The notes beneath the pieces are model-generated. The model saw only the letters and a list, made by a program, of their open reading frames with translations, did not search any database and was not told the origin of the DNA. Position numbers and translations under genes: made by a program. From Sphingomonas tagetis (GTDB taxonomy: Bacteria; Pseudomonadota; Alphaproteobacteria; Sphingomonadales; Sphingomonadaceae), in NCBI RefSeq assembly GCF_024211275.1, contig NZ_JAMLDX010000014.1:1-64000 (forward strand): DNA of 64,000 nucleotides. The letters are read 5' to 3'. Positions 26,506 to 35,700 of this stretch are shown piece after piece (position 1 is the stretch's first letter; the number at the start of each line of letters is the position of its first letter).

Positions 26506-27129
26506 TCAAATCACATCCATGTCGGCCTTGTAGTGGTGCCACGCCAGGATCGCCGCCGCGCCGCGGTGCGGGCGCCAGCCTTCGGCGATCTCGCGCGTCA
26601 GCTTTTCGGACGGGCGTTCGTCATGGCCCATGATCCGCCCGATCTCGATCTGCACCGCCAGGTCGCCGGCCGGCCACACATCCGGCCGCCCCTCGGCGAA
26701 CAGCAGATAGATTTCCGCCGACCAGCGCCCGATGCCCTTGACCTTGACCAGCTGCGCGATCGCTTCCTCGTCGTCGGCGGACAGATTGTGCAGGTCGAGT
26801 CGCCCGCTCGTCACCTCCTCGGCGAGGCTGCGCGCATAGCTCGCCTTCTGCCGCGACAGCCCGGCCGCGCGCAGCGCCTCGTCCGACGCCGCCGCCACGA
26901 CTCGCGGATCGGTCAGGTCGCCCAGCCCCGCCGCCAGCTTGTTCCAGATCGATGCCGCCGCCGCGACGCTGACCTGCTGGCCGACGATCGTGCGCAGCAA
27001 TGTTTCATAGCCCGGATCGCGTAGCCGCGGCTCGGGATAGCCCACGCGCGCCACCGCCGCGGCGATCAGCGGCTCGGCCGCGGCAATGGCGTCGAGCGAG
27101 GTTTTCAACTGGTCGGCGCTCAGGCCCAT
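26506..27129 (-). CDS. DNA-3-methyladenine glycosylase II family protein
   Basis: AlkA-type base-excision glycosylase, 207 aa, which removes alkylated bases. The ATG at 27129 follows an AAGGATA site. The helix-hairpin-helix is LVKVKGIGRWSAEIYLLFA, and the catalytic Asp is expected in WPAGDLAVQ. It lacks the extra N-terminal domain of E. coli AlkA, so it is closer to the short alphaproteobacterial form. Divergent from the ferredoxin gene. Confidence 0.9.
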   Translation of the reverse strand: MGLSADQLKTSLDAIAAAEPLIAAAVARVGYPEPRLRDPGYETLLRTIVGQQVSVAAAASIWNKLAAGLGDLTDPRVVAAASDEALRAAGLSRQKASYARSLAEEVTSGRLDLHNLSADDEEAIAQLVKVKGIGRWSAEIYLLFAEGRPDVWPAGDLAVQIEIGRIMGHDERPSEKLTREIAEGWRPHRGAAAILAWHHYKADMDVI

Positions 27130-27192
27130 ATCTTGTATCCTTGAAACGCGCGCGATTTGCAGGCATTGGCCCGCGCCACGGAGGAGACCATC

Positions 27193-27510
27193 ATGCCCAA
27201 GCTTATCGTCGTCACGCGCGAAGGAGAAGAACGCGAAGTGGAGGGCGAAACGGGCCTGAGCGTCATGGAAGTGATCCGCGACAACGGGTTCGACGAACTG
27301 CTCGCCCTGTGCGGCGGCTGCTGCTCGTGCGCGACCTGCCATGTCCATGTCGACCCGGAATTTGCGGCCAAACTCCCGCCGATGAGCGAGGACGAGAACG
27401 ACCTGCTCGACAGTTCGTCGGACCGCAACGACTATTCGCGCCTTTCCTGCCAGCTCCAGTTCGGTCCCGAACTGGACGGCCTCAAGGTCACCATCGCCGC
27501 CGAGGATTGA
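27193..27510 (+). CDS. [2Fe-2S] ferredoxin, adrenodoxin type
   Basis: 105 aa electron carrier. The ATG at 27193 follows GAGGAGA. The cluster loop [15 protein letters not shown] supplies three ligand Cys in the C-x5-C-x2-C pattern (with an extra Cys), and LSCQ the fourth. Conserved [14 protein letters not shown] and the C-terminus place it with ferredoxins that serve P450s or Fe-S assembly. No partner reductase is adjacent. Confidence 0.94.
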   Translation: MPKLIVVTREGEEREVEGETGLSVMEVIRDNGFDELLALCGGCCSCATCHVHVDPEFAAKLPPMSEDENDLLDSSSDRNDYSRLSCQLQFGPELDGLKVTIAAED

Positions 27511-27521
27511 GGTTGTTTGCG

Positions 27522-27628
27522 CGGTTCAGCGGACGCTGAACCGGTTGCGGCACCGGCCCGCTCCCCCACCCGGCCACCCAACGCCAGTATCCTATGGGTG
27601 GCCGGGTGGGGGAGCGGGCCGGTGCCGC
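27522..27628. repeat. Composite palindromic repeat, copy 3
   Basis: Small palindrome with 10-nt arms (27522-27543), then perfect 34-nt arms (27547-27580 and 27595-27628) around the same 14-nt loop as copy 2. It lies between two convergent genes, where it could end transcription from both sides. Confidence 0.92.
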
Positions 27629-27635
27629 TTCAACA

Positions 27636-28430
27636 TCAACTCAGCGGCGCCAGCTTCACCACCGCCATTGGCGCGTCCTTGCTCAGCGGGGTCGCTTTCC
27701 ACGTCACCGTGCGGCGCTTGCCGTCGGCCTTGGCGCCGTCCTCGTTATTCTGGCTGACGATCTCGCCATCGGTCACTAGCGTGAAGACGCCGTCGAGCTT
27801 CGACTTGTCGTCCATCTTGCCCTTCGCCGGCGAATCATTGTCGCCGAACGCCGGGGCCTTTAGCCGCACCATGTCCTTGCCGCGCAGTTCCAGAATCACG
27901 AACGGGAAGATCACCTCGGCGTCGACATTGAACGGCCACATGAAGCCGTGGGTCAGCTTGCCGCTGATCTGATAGTCGACCAGAAACACGCCGTCGCCCT
28001 TGTAGCTGACCGAGCGATAGCCCGCTTCCCTGGTCAGCGCCTCGCCGATCGCCTTGAACTTGGCTTCCTTCTTGGCCTTGTCCTCGGCCTTTTCCTTGGC
28101 GCTGTCCTCCGCGCTTTGCTCGGCCGCACCGCTGTCGGTCTCGTTGCCCGCGTCATCCGCCGCCTGCCACGACGCGGCTTGCAGCAGCGCGGTGTCGCTC
28201 GTTTCCTTCTTCTCTTCGTCTTTTCCGTCGCTCTTGAAGGCGTCGCCCATGCCCTTGGCCATCTCGCCCGCCAGATCGACCGCGATCACCTCGCCCTGAT
28301 AGCTGAAGGTGAAGCTGCGGTCGGCCAGGATCGTCAGCGCCGCGGTGAACTTGCCGGGACTGAACGCGCAGCCGACCAGCAGCAGCGGCGCCATCACGGC
28401 CAGCGCCAGACCCCTTAGCGGCACGAACAT
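27636..28430 (-). CDS. Hypothetical lipoprotein, 264 aa
   Basis: The ATG at 28430 follows a GGAAGAAGG site. Lipobox LLLVGCAFSPG. The N-terminal part is beta-rich (RSFTFSYQGEVIAVDL). A central, highly charged stretch (EQSAEDSAKEKAEDKAKKEAK) looks helical or coiled. The C-terminal part is again beta-rich (HGFMWPFNVDAEVIFPFVILELRG). Probably anchored to the envelope; no family assigned. It is downstream of and co-directional with the rRNA methyltransferase gene. Confidence 0.78.
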   Translation of the reverse strand: MFVPLRGLALAVMAPLLLVGCAFSPGKFTAALTILADRSFTFSYQGEVIAVDLAGEMAKGMGDAFKSDGKDEEKKETSDTALLQAASWQAADDAGNETDSGAAEQSAEDSAKEKAEDKAKKEAKFKAIGEALTREAGYRSVSYKGDGVFLVDYQISGKLTHGFMWPFNVDAEVIFPFVILELRGKDMVRLKAPAFGDNDSPAKGKMDDKSKLDGVFTLVTDGEIVSQNNEDGAKADGKRRTVTWKATPLSKDAPMAVVKLAPLS

Positions 28431-28444
28431 CCTTCTTCCCCCCG

Positions 28445-29197
28445 TCAGCGCGACACCGCCGCATACAGCGCGATGGCCGCGGCATTGGACACGTTCAAAC
28501 TCTCGATCCGCGGCGAGATCGGCAGCCGCGCCAGCTCGTCGCAATGCTGCGCGGTGTTGTGCCGCATGCCCTCGCCCTCGGCGCCCAGCACCAGAGCGGG
28601 GCGCGTGTCGCCCATCACCTGCGCCAGCGTGCCCTTGGCCTCGCCCGCCAGCCCGATCCGCCAGAACCCCGCCTCGCCGATCTCGTCGAGCGCCCGCGCC
28701 AGGTTCACCACGCGCACCCACGGCACGATCTCCAGCGCACCCGAAGCGGCTCGCGCCAGCGTGCCCGATTCGGGCGGGGTGTGCCGGTCATGCGTCACGA
28801 TCCCCAGCGCGTCGAACGCCGCCGCCGAGCGCAGGATCGCGCCGACATTGTGCGGATCGGTGACATGGTCGAGCACCAGCAGCGGCCGCTGGTCGCCCGC
28901 GCCCTGATCGAGCAAGTCGCCGAGCCAGATTTCCTCGAGCGGATCGCACTCGATCACGATACCCTGATGCGGCGCGTCGGACGGCACCAGCCGCGCGAGG
29001 TCAGCCGCCTCGGCATAGGTAATCGGCAGTACCGGCGGCAGCTCCAGCGCCCCTAGCGCCTCACGCGTCCCCCACACCTTGCGCACCACGCGCTCGGGAT
29101 TGGCGAGCGCCGCCGTCACCGGATGCCGGCCCCAGAAACGCGGACGCGCGCTGGATTGCGTGGAGGGGCGATGCCCGCGTTTCGGTCCCTTGCTCAT
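28445..29197 (-). CDS. rlmB: TrmH/RlmB-family RNA 2'-O-ribose methyltransferase
   Basis: SPOUT-class methyltransferase of about 250 aa, probably modifying 23S rRNA G2251 (RlmB). An N-terminal substrate-binding domain (WGRHPVTAALANPERVVRKVW) precedes the knot domain with VLDHVTDPHNVGAILRSAAAF, LVLGAEGEGM and PISPRIESLNVSNAAAIALY. The ATG at 29197 is chosen because upstream residues are not family-like. The exact target is inferred from family resemblance. Confidence 0.92.
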   Translation of the reverse strand: MSKGPKRGHRPSTQSSARPRFWGRHPVTAALANPERVVRKVWGTREALGALELPPVLPITYAEAADLARLVPSDAPHQGIVIECDPLEEIWLGDLLDQGAGDQRPLLVLDHVTDPHNVGAILRSAAAFDALGIVTHDRHTPPESGTLARAASGALEIVPWVRVVNLARALDEIGEAGFWRIGLAGEAKGTLAQVMGDTRPALVLGAEGEGMRHNTAQHCDELARLPISPRIESLNVSNAAAIALYAAVSR

Positions 29198-29314
29198 GAT
29201 GCTGCGCTTAGAGCGTTTCGGCCTGCGGCGGAAGCGGCACAAATCCCCCGCACAGGGCGTTGACACAGGGCAGCGGCTTCGGCATTGGCCCGCACTCGCT
29301 TCGGCGTGCCGCAT

Positions 29315-29400
29315 GGAAGGGTGGCCGAGTGGTTAAAGGCAGCAGACTGTAAATCTGCCCGCGTGAGCGTACACTGGTTCGAATCCAGTCCCTTCCACCA
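29315..29400 (+). tRNA. tRNA-Tyr (GTA)
   Basis: 86 nt with a long variable arm, as in class II tRNAs. Acceptor arm GGAAGGG pairs with CCCTTCC, the anticodon loop is ACTGTAAAT (GTA), and the T arm is CTGGTTCGAATCCAG. The 3' CCA is encoded. Phage-type genes start directly downstream. Confidence 0.97.
29377..29400. other. Probable attachment site (attL) in the tRNA-Tyr 3' end
   Basis: An inward-reading tyrosine integrase of the tRNA-targeting DUF4102 type lies 178 bp downstream, so the 3' end of the tRNA is the likely integration core. I noticed no second copy of this 3' end in the window, so the far boundary is probably outside. Confidence 0.55.
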
Positions 29401-29577
29401 AGCGCCTGTCCGTAGGCTTCCGAAATCATCCGAACATGTGTAGAACAGGCGCAGAAGCGCGCGGGTTCTAGCGTCCGGCATTGTCCGATCCGATCCAGCC
29501 CAAGCGCGACCCGTCCGGGGTATCGGCGGGGGTATGATTCGGAAATGGGGGGTAGCGATACCCCCACTGGAGGCGGG

Positions 29578-30849
29578 ATGCTGACGGACACGCAGGTACG
29601 CAAAGCCAAGGGCGGCGAGAAGGCGTACAAACTCTCTGACAGCGGCGGGCTCTTCCTGCTGGTCTCGCCAACCGGCTCGCGGTCGTGGCGACTCAAGTAC
29701 CGCTTCGGCAAGGTCGAGAAGCTGCTCACGTTCGGCATATACCCCGATGTGTCGCTGGCCGAGGCGCGCGAGCGTCGTGACGCCGCCAAGCGTGCCATTC
29801 GTGAAGGACGCGACCCGGGCGTCGAGAAGAAGCAGCAGAAGGCCGCGCAGGCGATCGGCACCGCACACACCTTCGAGGCATGCGCTCGCGCTTGGCATGC
29901 GCTCAACGCGCCTCGCTGGGGCAAGGTGCACGCCCGGAACGTCATCAACAGCCTGGAGGCCGATCTATTCCCCGCGGTCGGCGGCCTGCCGGTCAAGGAT
30001 GTGACCGAAGCGCTCTTGCTGGACGCGCTGCGCAAGGTCGAGAAGCGCGGCGCGATCGAGACCGCCGCCCGCATCCGCCAGCGCGCCAGCGACGTCTTTG
30101 CCTATGCCGCGGCGGCGGGGCTCCGCACCGGTGACCCGGCCGCAGTGATCAAGTCGCTGCTCAAGCCCAAGCCCAAGGCCTCGAAGCAGCCAGCTATCAC
30201 CGACATCGAGGCGCTGCGGCAGTTGATCCGCGATGTCGAGGCCGCTCCGGCCAGCCCAATCACCAAGCTCGCGAACCGGCTGGTCGCGCTGACGGCCGTG
30301 CGCTCGTCGGTTCAGCGGCACTGCAAATGGGAGCATCTGGAGGGCCTCGACGGCCCCTCCCCTCTGTGGCGCGTGCCGCCGTCCGAAATGAAGCTGATGC
30401 TCAGGCTGAAGGACGACGAGACGTTCGAGTTCCTCGCGCCGCTGTCGCGCCAGGCTGTTGAGGTCTTCGAGGCGATTCGTCCGCTGACAGGCCACTTGCC
30501 CTATGTCTTCCCGAACGACCGCCACGCCCACAGGCCAATGACCGAAAACGCGGTGCGAGCGCTGATCATCCGCGTCGCCGACGGGGCGTACCGGCACAAG
30601 CACTGCACGCACGGATATCGTTCGTCATTCTCGTCGATCATGAACGAGTGGCGACGCAAGGAAGGGCGGCCGGACGATCGCGAGGTGATCAACCTGATGC
30701 TGGCGCACGTCGTCGAGGACAAGGTTGAGGGAGCCTATAACAGAGCCGCGCATATGGAGCGCCGTGTAGAGCTGGCTCAAATCTGGGCCGATATGGTGCT
30801 AACCGATGCAGCGCCGGCCGCCACGCTGCTGGAGGGTCCGCGCAACTAA
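29578..30849 (+). CDS. Tyrosine integrase, DUF4102/P4 type
   Basis: Site-specific recombinase, about 423 aa. The ATG at 29578 follows GGAGGCGGG. The N-terminal DUF4102 arm-binding domain (SDSGGLFLLVSPTGSRSWRLKYRFG) is followed by a core-binding domain and the catalytic domain. Visible catalytic elements are Arg in LTAVRSS, the H-x-x-R box HGYR, a His in LAHVVED, and the Tyr in GAYNRA. The usual acidic residue after the first Arg is absent. A hairpin (GGGGGTA-GCGA-TACCCCC) overlaps the region before the ribosome site. Confidence 0.92.
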   Translation: MLTDTQVRKAKGGEKAYKLSDSGGLFLLVSPTGSRSWRLKYRFGKVEKLLTFGIYPDVSLAEARERRDAAKRAIREGRDPGVEKKQQKAAQAIGTAHTFEACARAWHALNAPRWGKVHARNVINSLEADLFPAVGGLPVKDVTEALLLDALRKVEKRGAIETAARIRQRASDVFAYAAAAGLRTGDPAAVIKSLLKPKPKASKQPAITDIEALRQLIRDVEAAPASPITKLANRLVALTAVRSSVQRHCKWEHLEGLDGPSPLWRVPPSEMKLMLRLKDDETFEFLAPLSRQAVEVFEAIRPLTGHLPYVFPNDRHAHRPMTENAVRALIIRVADGAYRHKHCTHGYRSSFSSIMNEWRRKEGRPDDREVINLMLAHVVEDKVEGAYNRAAHMERRVELAQIWADMVLTDAAPAATLLEGPRN

Positions 30850-30851
30850 GC

Positions 30852-31271
30852 TCACCAGCCGCCTTGATCCTGATTGAAATCGTCGGGCGGCTCGGCATCG
30901 GGCGGGAAGTCGTCGGGCGGGGGAGGCATGGGCCGGGCGGGACGCAACGTCGGCGCACCGCCGCCGAACCGGATGCGTATCCACGCGGCTGTCGCGGACG
31001 GCTCTTGGAACAGGACCTCAAAGGGCTCGCCGTTCCTTATCTTGCTGCCGATCCACGGCGCTCGCTCGGCGGTCAGATAGCCGAGCTGAATGCCGCGGAT
31101 GCTGAACACAGCTATCGCGTTCGGGTCGGCGGGGTTCTTAGGCTCAAGCCGCAGTTCGACGGGCTCGCCGGGCCTGCAGGCCAGCATCTCGAATCGGCGG
31201 TTGCCTTTCGGCTTGCCCTTATTCGGGAAGTCGAGACCGACGACGGCAAGACTCAGTTCGCGCTCATCCAT
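30852..31271 (-). CDS. HIRAN-domain protein
   Basis: 139 aa. Residues about 5-100 match a HIRAN domain (LAVVGLDFPNKGK, RFEMLACRPGEPVELRLEP, NPADPNAIAVFSIRGIQLGYL), a module that in HLTF-like enzymes binds DNA 3' ends. Here it stands alone, with a Pro/Asp-rich, probably disordered tail (PPPPDDFPPDAEPPDDF). Divergent from the small HTH gene; the pair lies between the integrase and the late phage genes. A role in DNA handling is likely; details are unknown. Confidence 0.8.
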   Translation of the reverse strand: MDERELSLAVVGLDFPNKGKPKGNRRFEMLACRPGEPVELRLEPKNPADPNAIAVFSIRGIQLGYLTAERAPWIGSKIRNGEPFEVLFQEPSATAAWIRIRFGGGAPTLRPARPMPPPPDDFPPDAEPPDDFNQDQGGW

Positions 31272-31309
31272 CGATTGAAAATACCGGAATTTCCGGCAAT
31301 TTGTCACGC
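31272..31309. promoter_or_regulatory. Divergent promoter with dyad
   Basis: 38-bp gap between the HIRAN and HTH genes. CCGGAATTTCCGG (31284-31296) is a near-palindrome and a candidate operator for the HTH protein. Confidence 0.4.
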
Positions 31310-31522
31310 ATGGCCGCGCCGATCCGACCACTCCCCCGATTGCTGCAGCTCATGCGCGACAACCGCGTCTCGGTGAAGGCGGCGGCGGGGATCATCGGGA
31401 GGAGCGAAAGCTACCTGAGCAAGCGGCTCAAGGCCGACACCTATCTGCTCGACTTGCCGATCGAGGAGATCACGCGCCTCGCCCGGTTTCTGGGCGTGCC
31501 GCCGAGCGAGCTGGGGGGATAG
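31310..31522 (+). CDS. Small helix-turn-helix protein
   Basis: 70 aa from the ATG at 31310. The whole protein is one HTH unit: LLQLMRDNRVSVKAAAGIIGRSESYLSKRLKAD, then EEITRLARFLGVPPSEL, an XRE-like helical pattern. Probably a phage or island regulator of itself and the divergent HIRAN gene. No clear ribosome site. Confidence 0.7.
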   Translation: MAAPIRPLPRLLQLMRDNRVSVKAAAGIIGRSESYLSKRLKADTYLLDLPIEEITRLARFLGVPPSELGG

Positions 31523-31704
31523 ATGGTGGAGCGGCCCGACGGGGTCGCACCGTCCTCGCACGCCCGGGGAGGGCGCTCGTCCGCTGGACGGGCCGCGCCC
31601 CTGCTGGTGCCGCTGGTCGCGGCGAACTGCAACAGCAGATCGTGCGTGCACATAGGGTCACGCACCTTTTTCGGGGCGCGGCGAAAATGGTTGGCATTCC
31701 CAAC

Positions 31705-32451
31705 CTATCCATAGTCCGGCTTCGGATATGGCCGGGCTGGATACCGGCACCCCTTGGCGAAGCGCGGCTTGAGGAAGCGCAGATATCGGAACTGGCGCAG
31801 GGTGAGGCGCGTGGCGCGGTCGAGGTTCGCGAGCAGATGGGCGGCGCGCGGCGAGTTGGCCGTCTTGGCGTTCGTCGCCAGGCTGTTGTGATAGAACTCG
31901 CCGTCCAGTTCCCAGAAGATGCCGCGATGCTCACCGTGGAAGGTGAAGCCCGCCGCCTGATAGACGGTCCCGAACAAGCCGCAGCGCTCGTCGGCAAACG
32001 ACTGAATCCACTTCACGTCCGGGCGCACGCGCCGGATCAGGCGGATTGATGCCGCCAGCGCCCGGCTCTCGCTGTTGCGGGGCGCGCGATCGTCCAGCCA
32101 CATGCGGTTCAATTCGAGATACTCGCGCAGGCCGGTGCCGGTGACGACGCTGGCGCCCGAGGCCGGGTTCATGGCGAACCCATATTGCAGCACGCCGAGC
32201 AGCTCGCCGCCAATGAAGACGCCGAGGTGCAGCGTCGACGCGAGATAGACGCGCCGGCTGTAGTGGTTCGCGATGATGATGCGGTTGGCGAGGTCGCGGT
32301 CGATCGTGCGGACGTAGAACGCCGCCTCGCCGAACCCGATAGCCTCGCGCCGGCCGAGCAGATCGGCGGCCGGATCGAAAAGATAGCCGGTGGTTTCACC
32401 AGCAGCGCCGCCGACAAACGTCAGCGACGCGGGCGCGTTTAACGACTCCAT
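31705..32451 (-). CDS. Mom-family DNA adenine modification protein
   Basis: 248 aa. The pattern matches phage Mom-like proteins, GNAT-related enzymes that convert adenine to a methylcarbamoyl form and so protect phage DNA from restriction. Landmarks: NHYSRR (62-67), a beta-rich LGVFIGGELLGVLQYGFAMNP, LNRMWLDDRAPRNSESRALA (114-133), SFADERCGLFGTVYQAAGF (151-169), FWELDGEFYH (179-188). The start lacks a purine-rich ribosome site and follows a run of hairpins. It is the last gene of the leftward late block. A hairpin (31689-31705) overlaps its stop. No com-like zinc-finger gene is adjacent. Confidence 0.83.
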   Translation of the reverse strand: MESLNAPASLTFVGGAAGETTGYLFDPAADLLGRREAIGFGEAAFYVRTIDRDLANRIIIANHYSRRVYLASTLHLGVFIGGELLGVLQYGFAMNPASGASVVTGTGLREYLELNRMWLDDRAPRNSESRALAASIRLIRRVRPDVKWIQSFADERCGLFGTVYQAAGFTFHGEHRGIFWELDGEFYHNSLATNAKTANSPRAAHLLANLDRATRLTLRQFRYLRFLKPRFAKGCRYPARPYPKPDYG

Positions 32452-32501
32452 AGGGAAAATGGCTCACGAAAGCCCTGCCCGTTGCGCGGGTGCGGGGCGT
32501 T

Positions 32502-32647
32502 GCGGCTGGGCCAGCCGCGCGTGACGGGTCTCCAGCCCGTCGGTTGCCGTGTTTCAGCACGGCACCCCCGCTCGGCCTACGGGGATTCCCGTAGACCTGC
32601 GGACGTGTTCAAAGAGGGTAGGATCCGAACTCGGCTGTTTTGCCGAG
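32502..32647. other. Run of five short stem-loops upstream of the Mom-like gene
   Basis: Five perfect stems in 146 nt: 32502-32518 (GCGGCTGG/CCAGCCGC), 32523-32541 (GACGGG/CCCGTC), 32545-32564 (TGCCGTG/CACGGCA), 32577-32594 (CTACGGG/CCCGTAG), 32630-32647 (CTCGGC/GCCGAG). GGTCAA/TTGACC (32654-32686) encloses another segment. No convincing coding frame. The run would lie in the leader or read-through RNA of the Mom-like gene (minus strand); a structured RNA is possible on either strand. Confidence 0.6.
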
Positions 32648-32736
32648 GAAATCGGTCAAAAGTGGCGGTTTTCTGCGGCCTTGACCCCGGATTCTAACCG
32701 AAAGGAAATCGGCATTGCACGGCGCTGCCGAACCGA

Positions 32737-35700
32737 TCACGTCAGCGTGATATCCCACGCATCGGCCTCGAACGCTTCCCACGCGGCGACCAGCCCCTCT
32801 GACAGGTAGCTGTTGCAGACCGCGAAGCAGTGGATCGGCCCATTGAAGCCCGCGCCGTTGCCAACGTTAAAGCCGAGGTGAATGACGCCCGCCGAGAAGT
32901 CCGCGCCACCCGTGCCATTGCCGACCTCGACGTTGTTGACGCGCAAGCTCCAGTGCTTGTCCGAGGTCCGGTAGCGCGCCGTGATCACAAACCGATCGGT
33001 GAGGTCGATACCCGCAGTCACACTGCCCTGCACCGCGATCATCTGCCGCACCAGCCGCAGAGTCGTACCGCTACCCTGCATATCAACGCTTGGGCCGTTG
33101 TTGTTTACGCACCCGAACAGGGTGTTGTCGCCGTCGATACCACTGCCCGCCAGCTTGCCCACGATCAGGAACGTGAAGTCGCCCGTGCCTACGTCCACAT
33201 TGCTGGGCACGTTATCATAGGTGCTCTTGGCAAATATCAGCGCCGGGTGCCCGTCCGCCGTACCGATGGTGGCTGGATTGCCCACGGATTGTAGCGTGCC
33301 GCTGCCCTGCGCCGCCAGCCAAACGTTCTGCCCGAGGCTGTTCGACAGACTGACATTGGCGTCCCAGCGCGCCATCAGGTCGGTCAGGTCATCGAGGCTG
33401 AACGGTGGGATGTCCGCTTCAGTCGCGGCCCCATCCGCAAACGTGTATTCCACGCTGGCGTGTGCGTTCTCCAGCAACATCGAGCCGCTGATGATCGTGC
33501 CAATATCGCCCGATACCTGTGTGTAGGTCGGGTTCGGATCGCCGGGCTCCAGCACAAACGGCGAGCCGAAGTCCACGCCATCGCGCGTGGGCTGCACCGT
33601 GATCGTGTCTGTGCGATACACTGCGGGGATCACATACGTCAGGTCCGAGCCTTCGACGCGCGTGCCCGAGACCGACAGCGCGGCGGCAGGTAGCTTGTAA
33701 GGCAGATACTGCCCAGTGCGAATGGCAGCCCAGGCAATGGACTTCGGCGTCGGGGCCTCGCCCACGTACCGATACAGGCCCCACTGCCCGCTGGTGCCCA
33801 GCCCCGTCGGGGAGTAATCGTTGAAGAAGGTCAGGCGCCGCGTCACGCCGACACCGCAGCGGCGAGCGAGTTCGGAAGCCGCGAAGTTGTGCACATCGCC
33901 CATGCGAGGGTCGTCGCGCCGGCGCTCCGCCTCCGTCATGTCATCTTCGAAATTATCGTGCTGGCCCCACTCGTAGAAGTCAGCCTCGATGTCCACCGGA
34001 TCGAGCAGTTCGAGCTGATCCTCGACCAGCCCCGGGATCAAGGCGGCGCTTGCGTACAGCTGAGCGAAGTACTCGTCGTCGTCCGAGGGCAGCGGCGGCG
34101 TAGGATAGAAGTAGGGGGCGAAGGCGATCATCTTCACCACGCTGCTGTCGAACCCCGGATAATCCAGCAGCCACTGGGTGACCTGCGGGCTGCCCGTCTG
34201 CGAGCCGACGCTGGTGCGGACCCATGGGGCCTCCACAAGCAGAGCGGCGAAATTCTGCACCGCCCGGTCGGCCACGCCCTTGAGGATGATCTCCTGTTCG
34301 GTGCTCCCCGTCTGGCCCTCGAACAGGGCGACGGCGAGCAGCCAGCGGGTGGCTTGCGTCGCGAAGTTCCAGGCCTCGTTGTGAATCTCCACGATCGTAT
34401 AGTCGCGCAGCTCCTCGTCCAGGTCGGCGTCCAGCATCGCGCCCAGCCCGGTGGCGTAGTTCTCGTTCGCGTTGAAGGGCATGTGCAGCCAGGGTCCAGC
34501 CTGGCCCACGTCGTTCGCAAGCTGGATGAGGTCAGGCCAGTAGCCGCCCATCGCGCCGTCGAAACCGCCGCTGAAGTTCGTCTCGGCCAGCGTCGCCACG
34601 GCCCCAGCTGCCAGCCCAGCGTTGTACTCATCCGAGCCGACGGGTGCCGTGTTCGTTCCAGCGAAGATGTTGACCATCAGCGGGATTTCGGCGTGCGCGT
34701 AGAGCTGGGCTGCGATCTGAGCGGCGCTGGTGGCCCCGGCTGCGGGTGTGACCACAATGTCCAGGTCGCCGTTCAGCGCCACCGAGCCAGCGCCCGAGGC
34801 GGCCAAGATCGTCAGGGTGAGCTCGTTGCCGCCCAAGCCTGTCCACATGGTGTCCGTGGCCATGCGCTCAGCCAGCAGCTCTGCCTGCTCATCGGTCTCG
34901 ACGTAAGCTTTGACGACCAGCTTGAGCTTGCTCGATCCAGTGCCGTGCACCAGCTTCGCGCTGCGGTAGCCAAGCGCGTCCCGGCTGAGGGCGCGATCGG
35001 CCCAGTCGTCATAGAGTCGCGTGGGCATATGCGGGCTGTTGATGCCCTGCAAATCCAGCGTGCGGAAATAGTCCGCGTTGGCCTGAAGGCGAGCGACGAA
35101 GCCAGGATGCCAGGTGTCGGCGCTGACATACGCGCCCTCAGCGCCGGTGATCTCGCGGCAGTCGATGTTGGTGATGGGTGTGCTGGGAGTAGCCGTACAC
35201 CGCACCTCGACGCCGGAGTTCGGCCCAGTGGTTCCCCCCGGAACGTCGAACTGGAACTCCCAGGTGTGCGAGTCGATCTGCACGACCGCGCCCTCGGTCG
35301 TGGCCGGGTCGGCGCTGACGTAAACGGTCGAGCCATCCCCACCGCCAGTCATGACGATGCGGAACCAGCCTGTGGTGCCTGCGCCGGGGTTCAGAACGTC
35401 GCGCGAGACGTAGCTCAGGCCCGCGGGCACCGACACCAGCGCGCCAGCGGCGTTGACGTGCGGGTAGGCTGTGTAGTCGTAGTCCCCAACCGGATCGATC
35501 CACGGGCGCTTCGCCAGCAGGTTGTTGTACGTCCGCTGGAAGCTGGGATTGACGTTGACGCCAAACAGCGCAGGCTCGGATGGTTCGGGCGCAGCCTCCA
35601 CTGGGCCGACCTCGGCCGAGGTCGCGTCGGTCGTGCCCCCGTCACCGGACGCGGTCACCTTGAACGAGATATCGGCGCCCTCGTCGTCACCGACTAGCAG

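Noticed and set aside
32461..32736. Reading the hairpin run as one or more tRNA genes or a CRISPR-like array
   Set aside because: No T-arm GTTCGA, anticodon or CCA geometry, and the stems are not direct repeats of one unit.
33889..35697. 602-aa plus-strand open frame opposite the large fibre gene
   Set aside because: Shadow of codon bias; no domain-like pattern, and the minus-strand protein has recognisable modules and a ribosome site.
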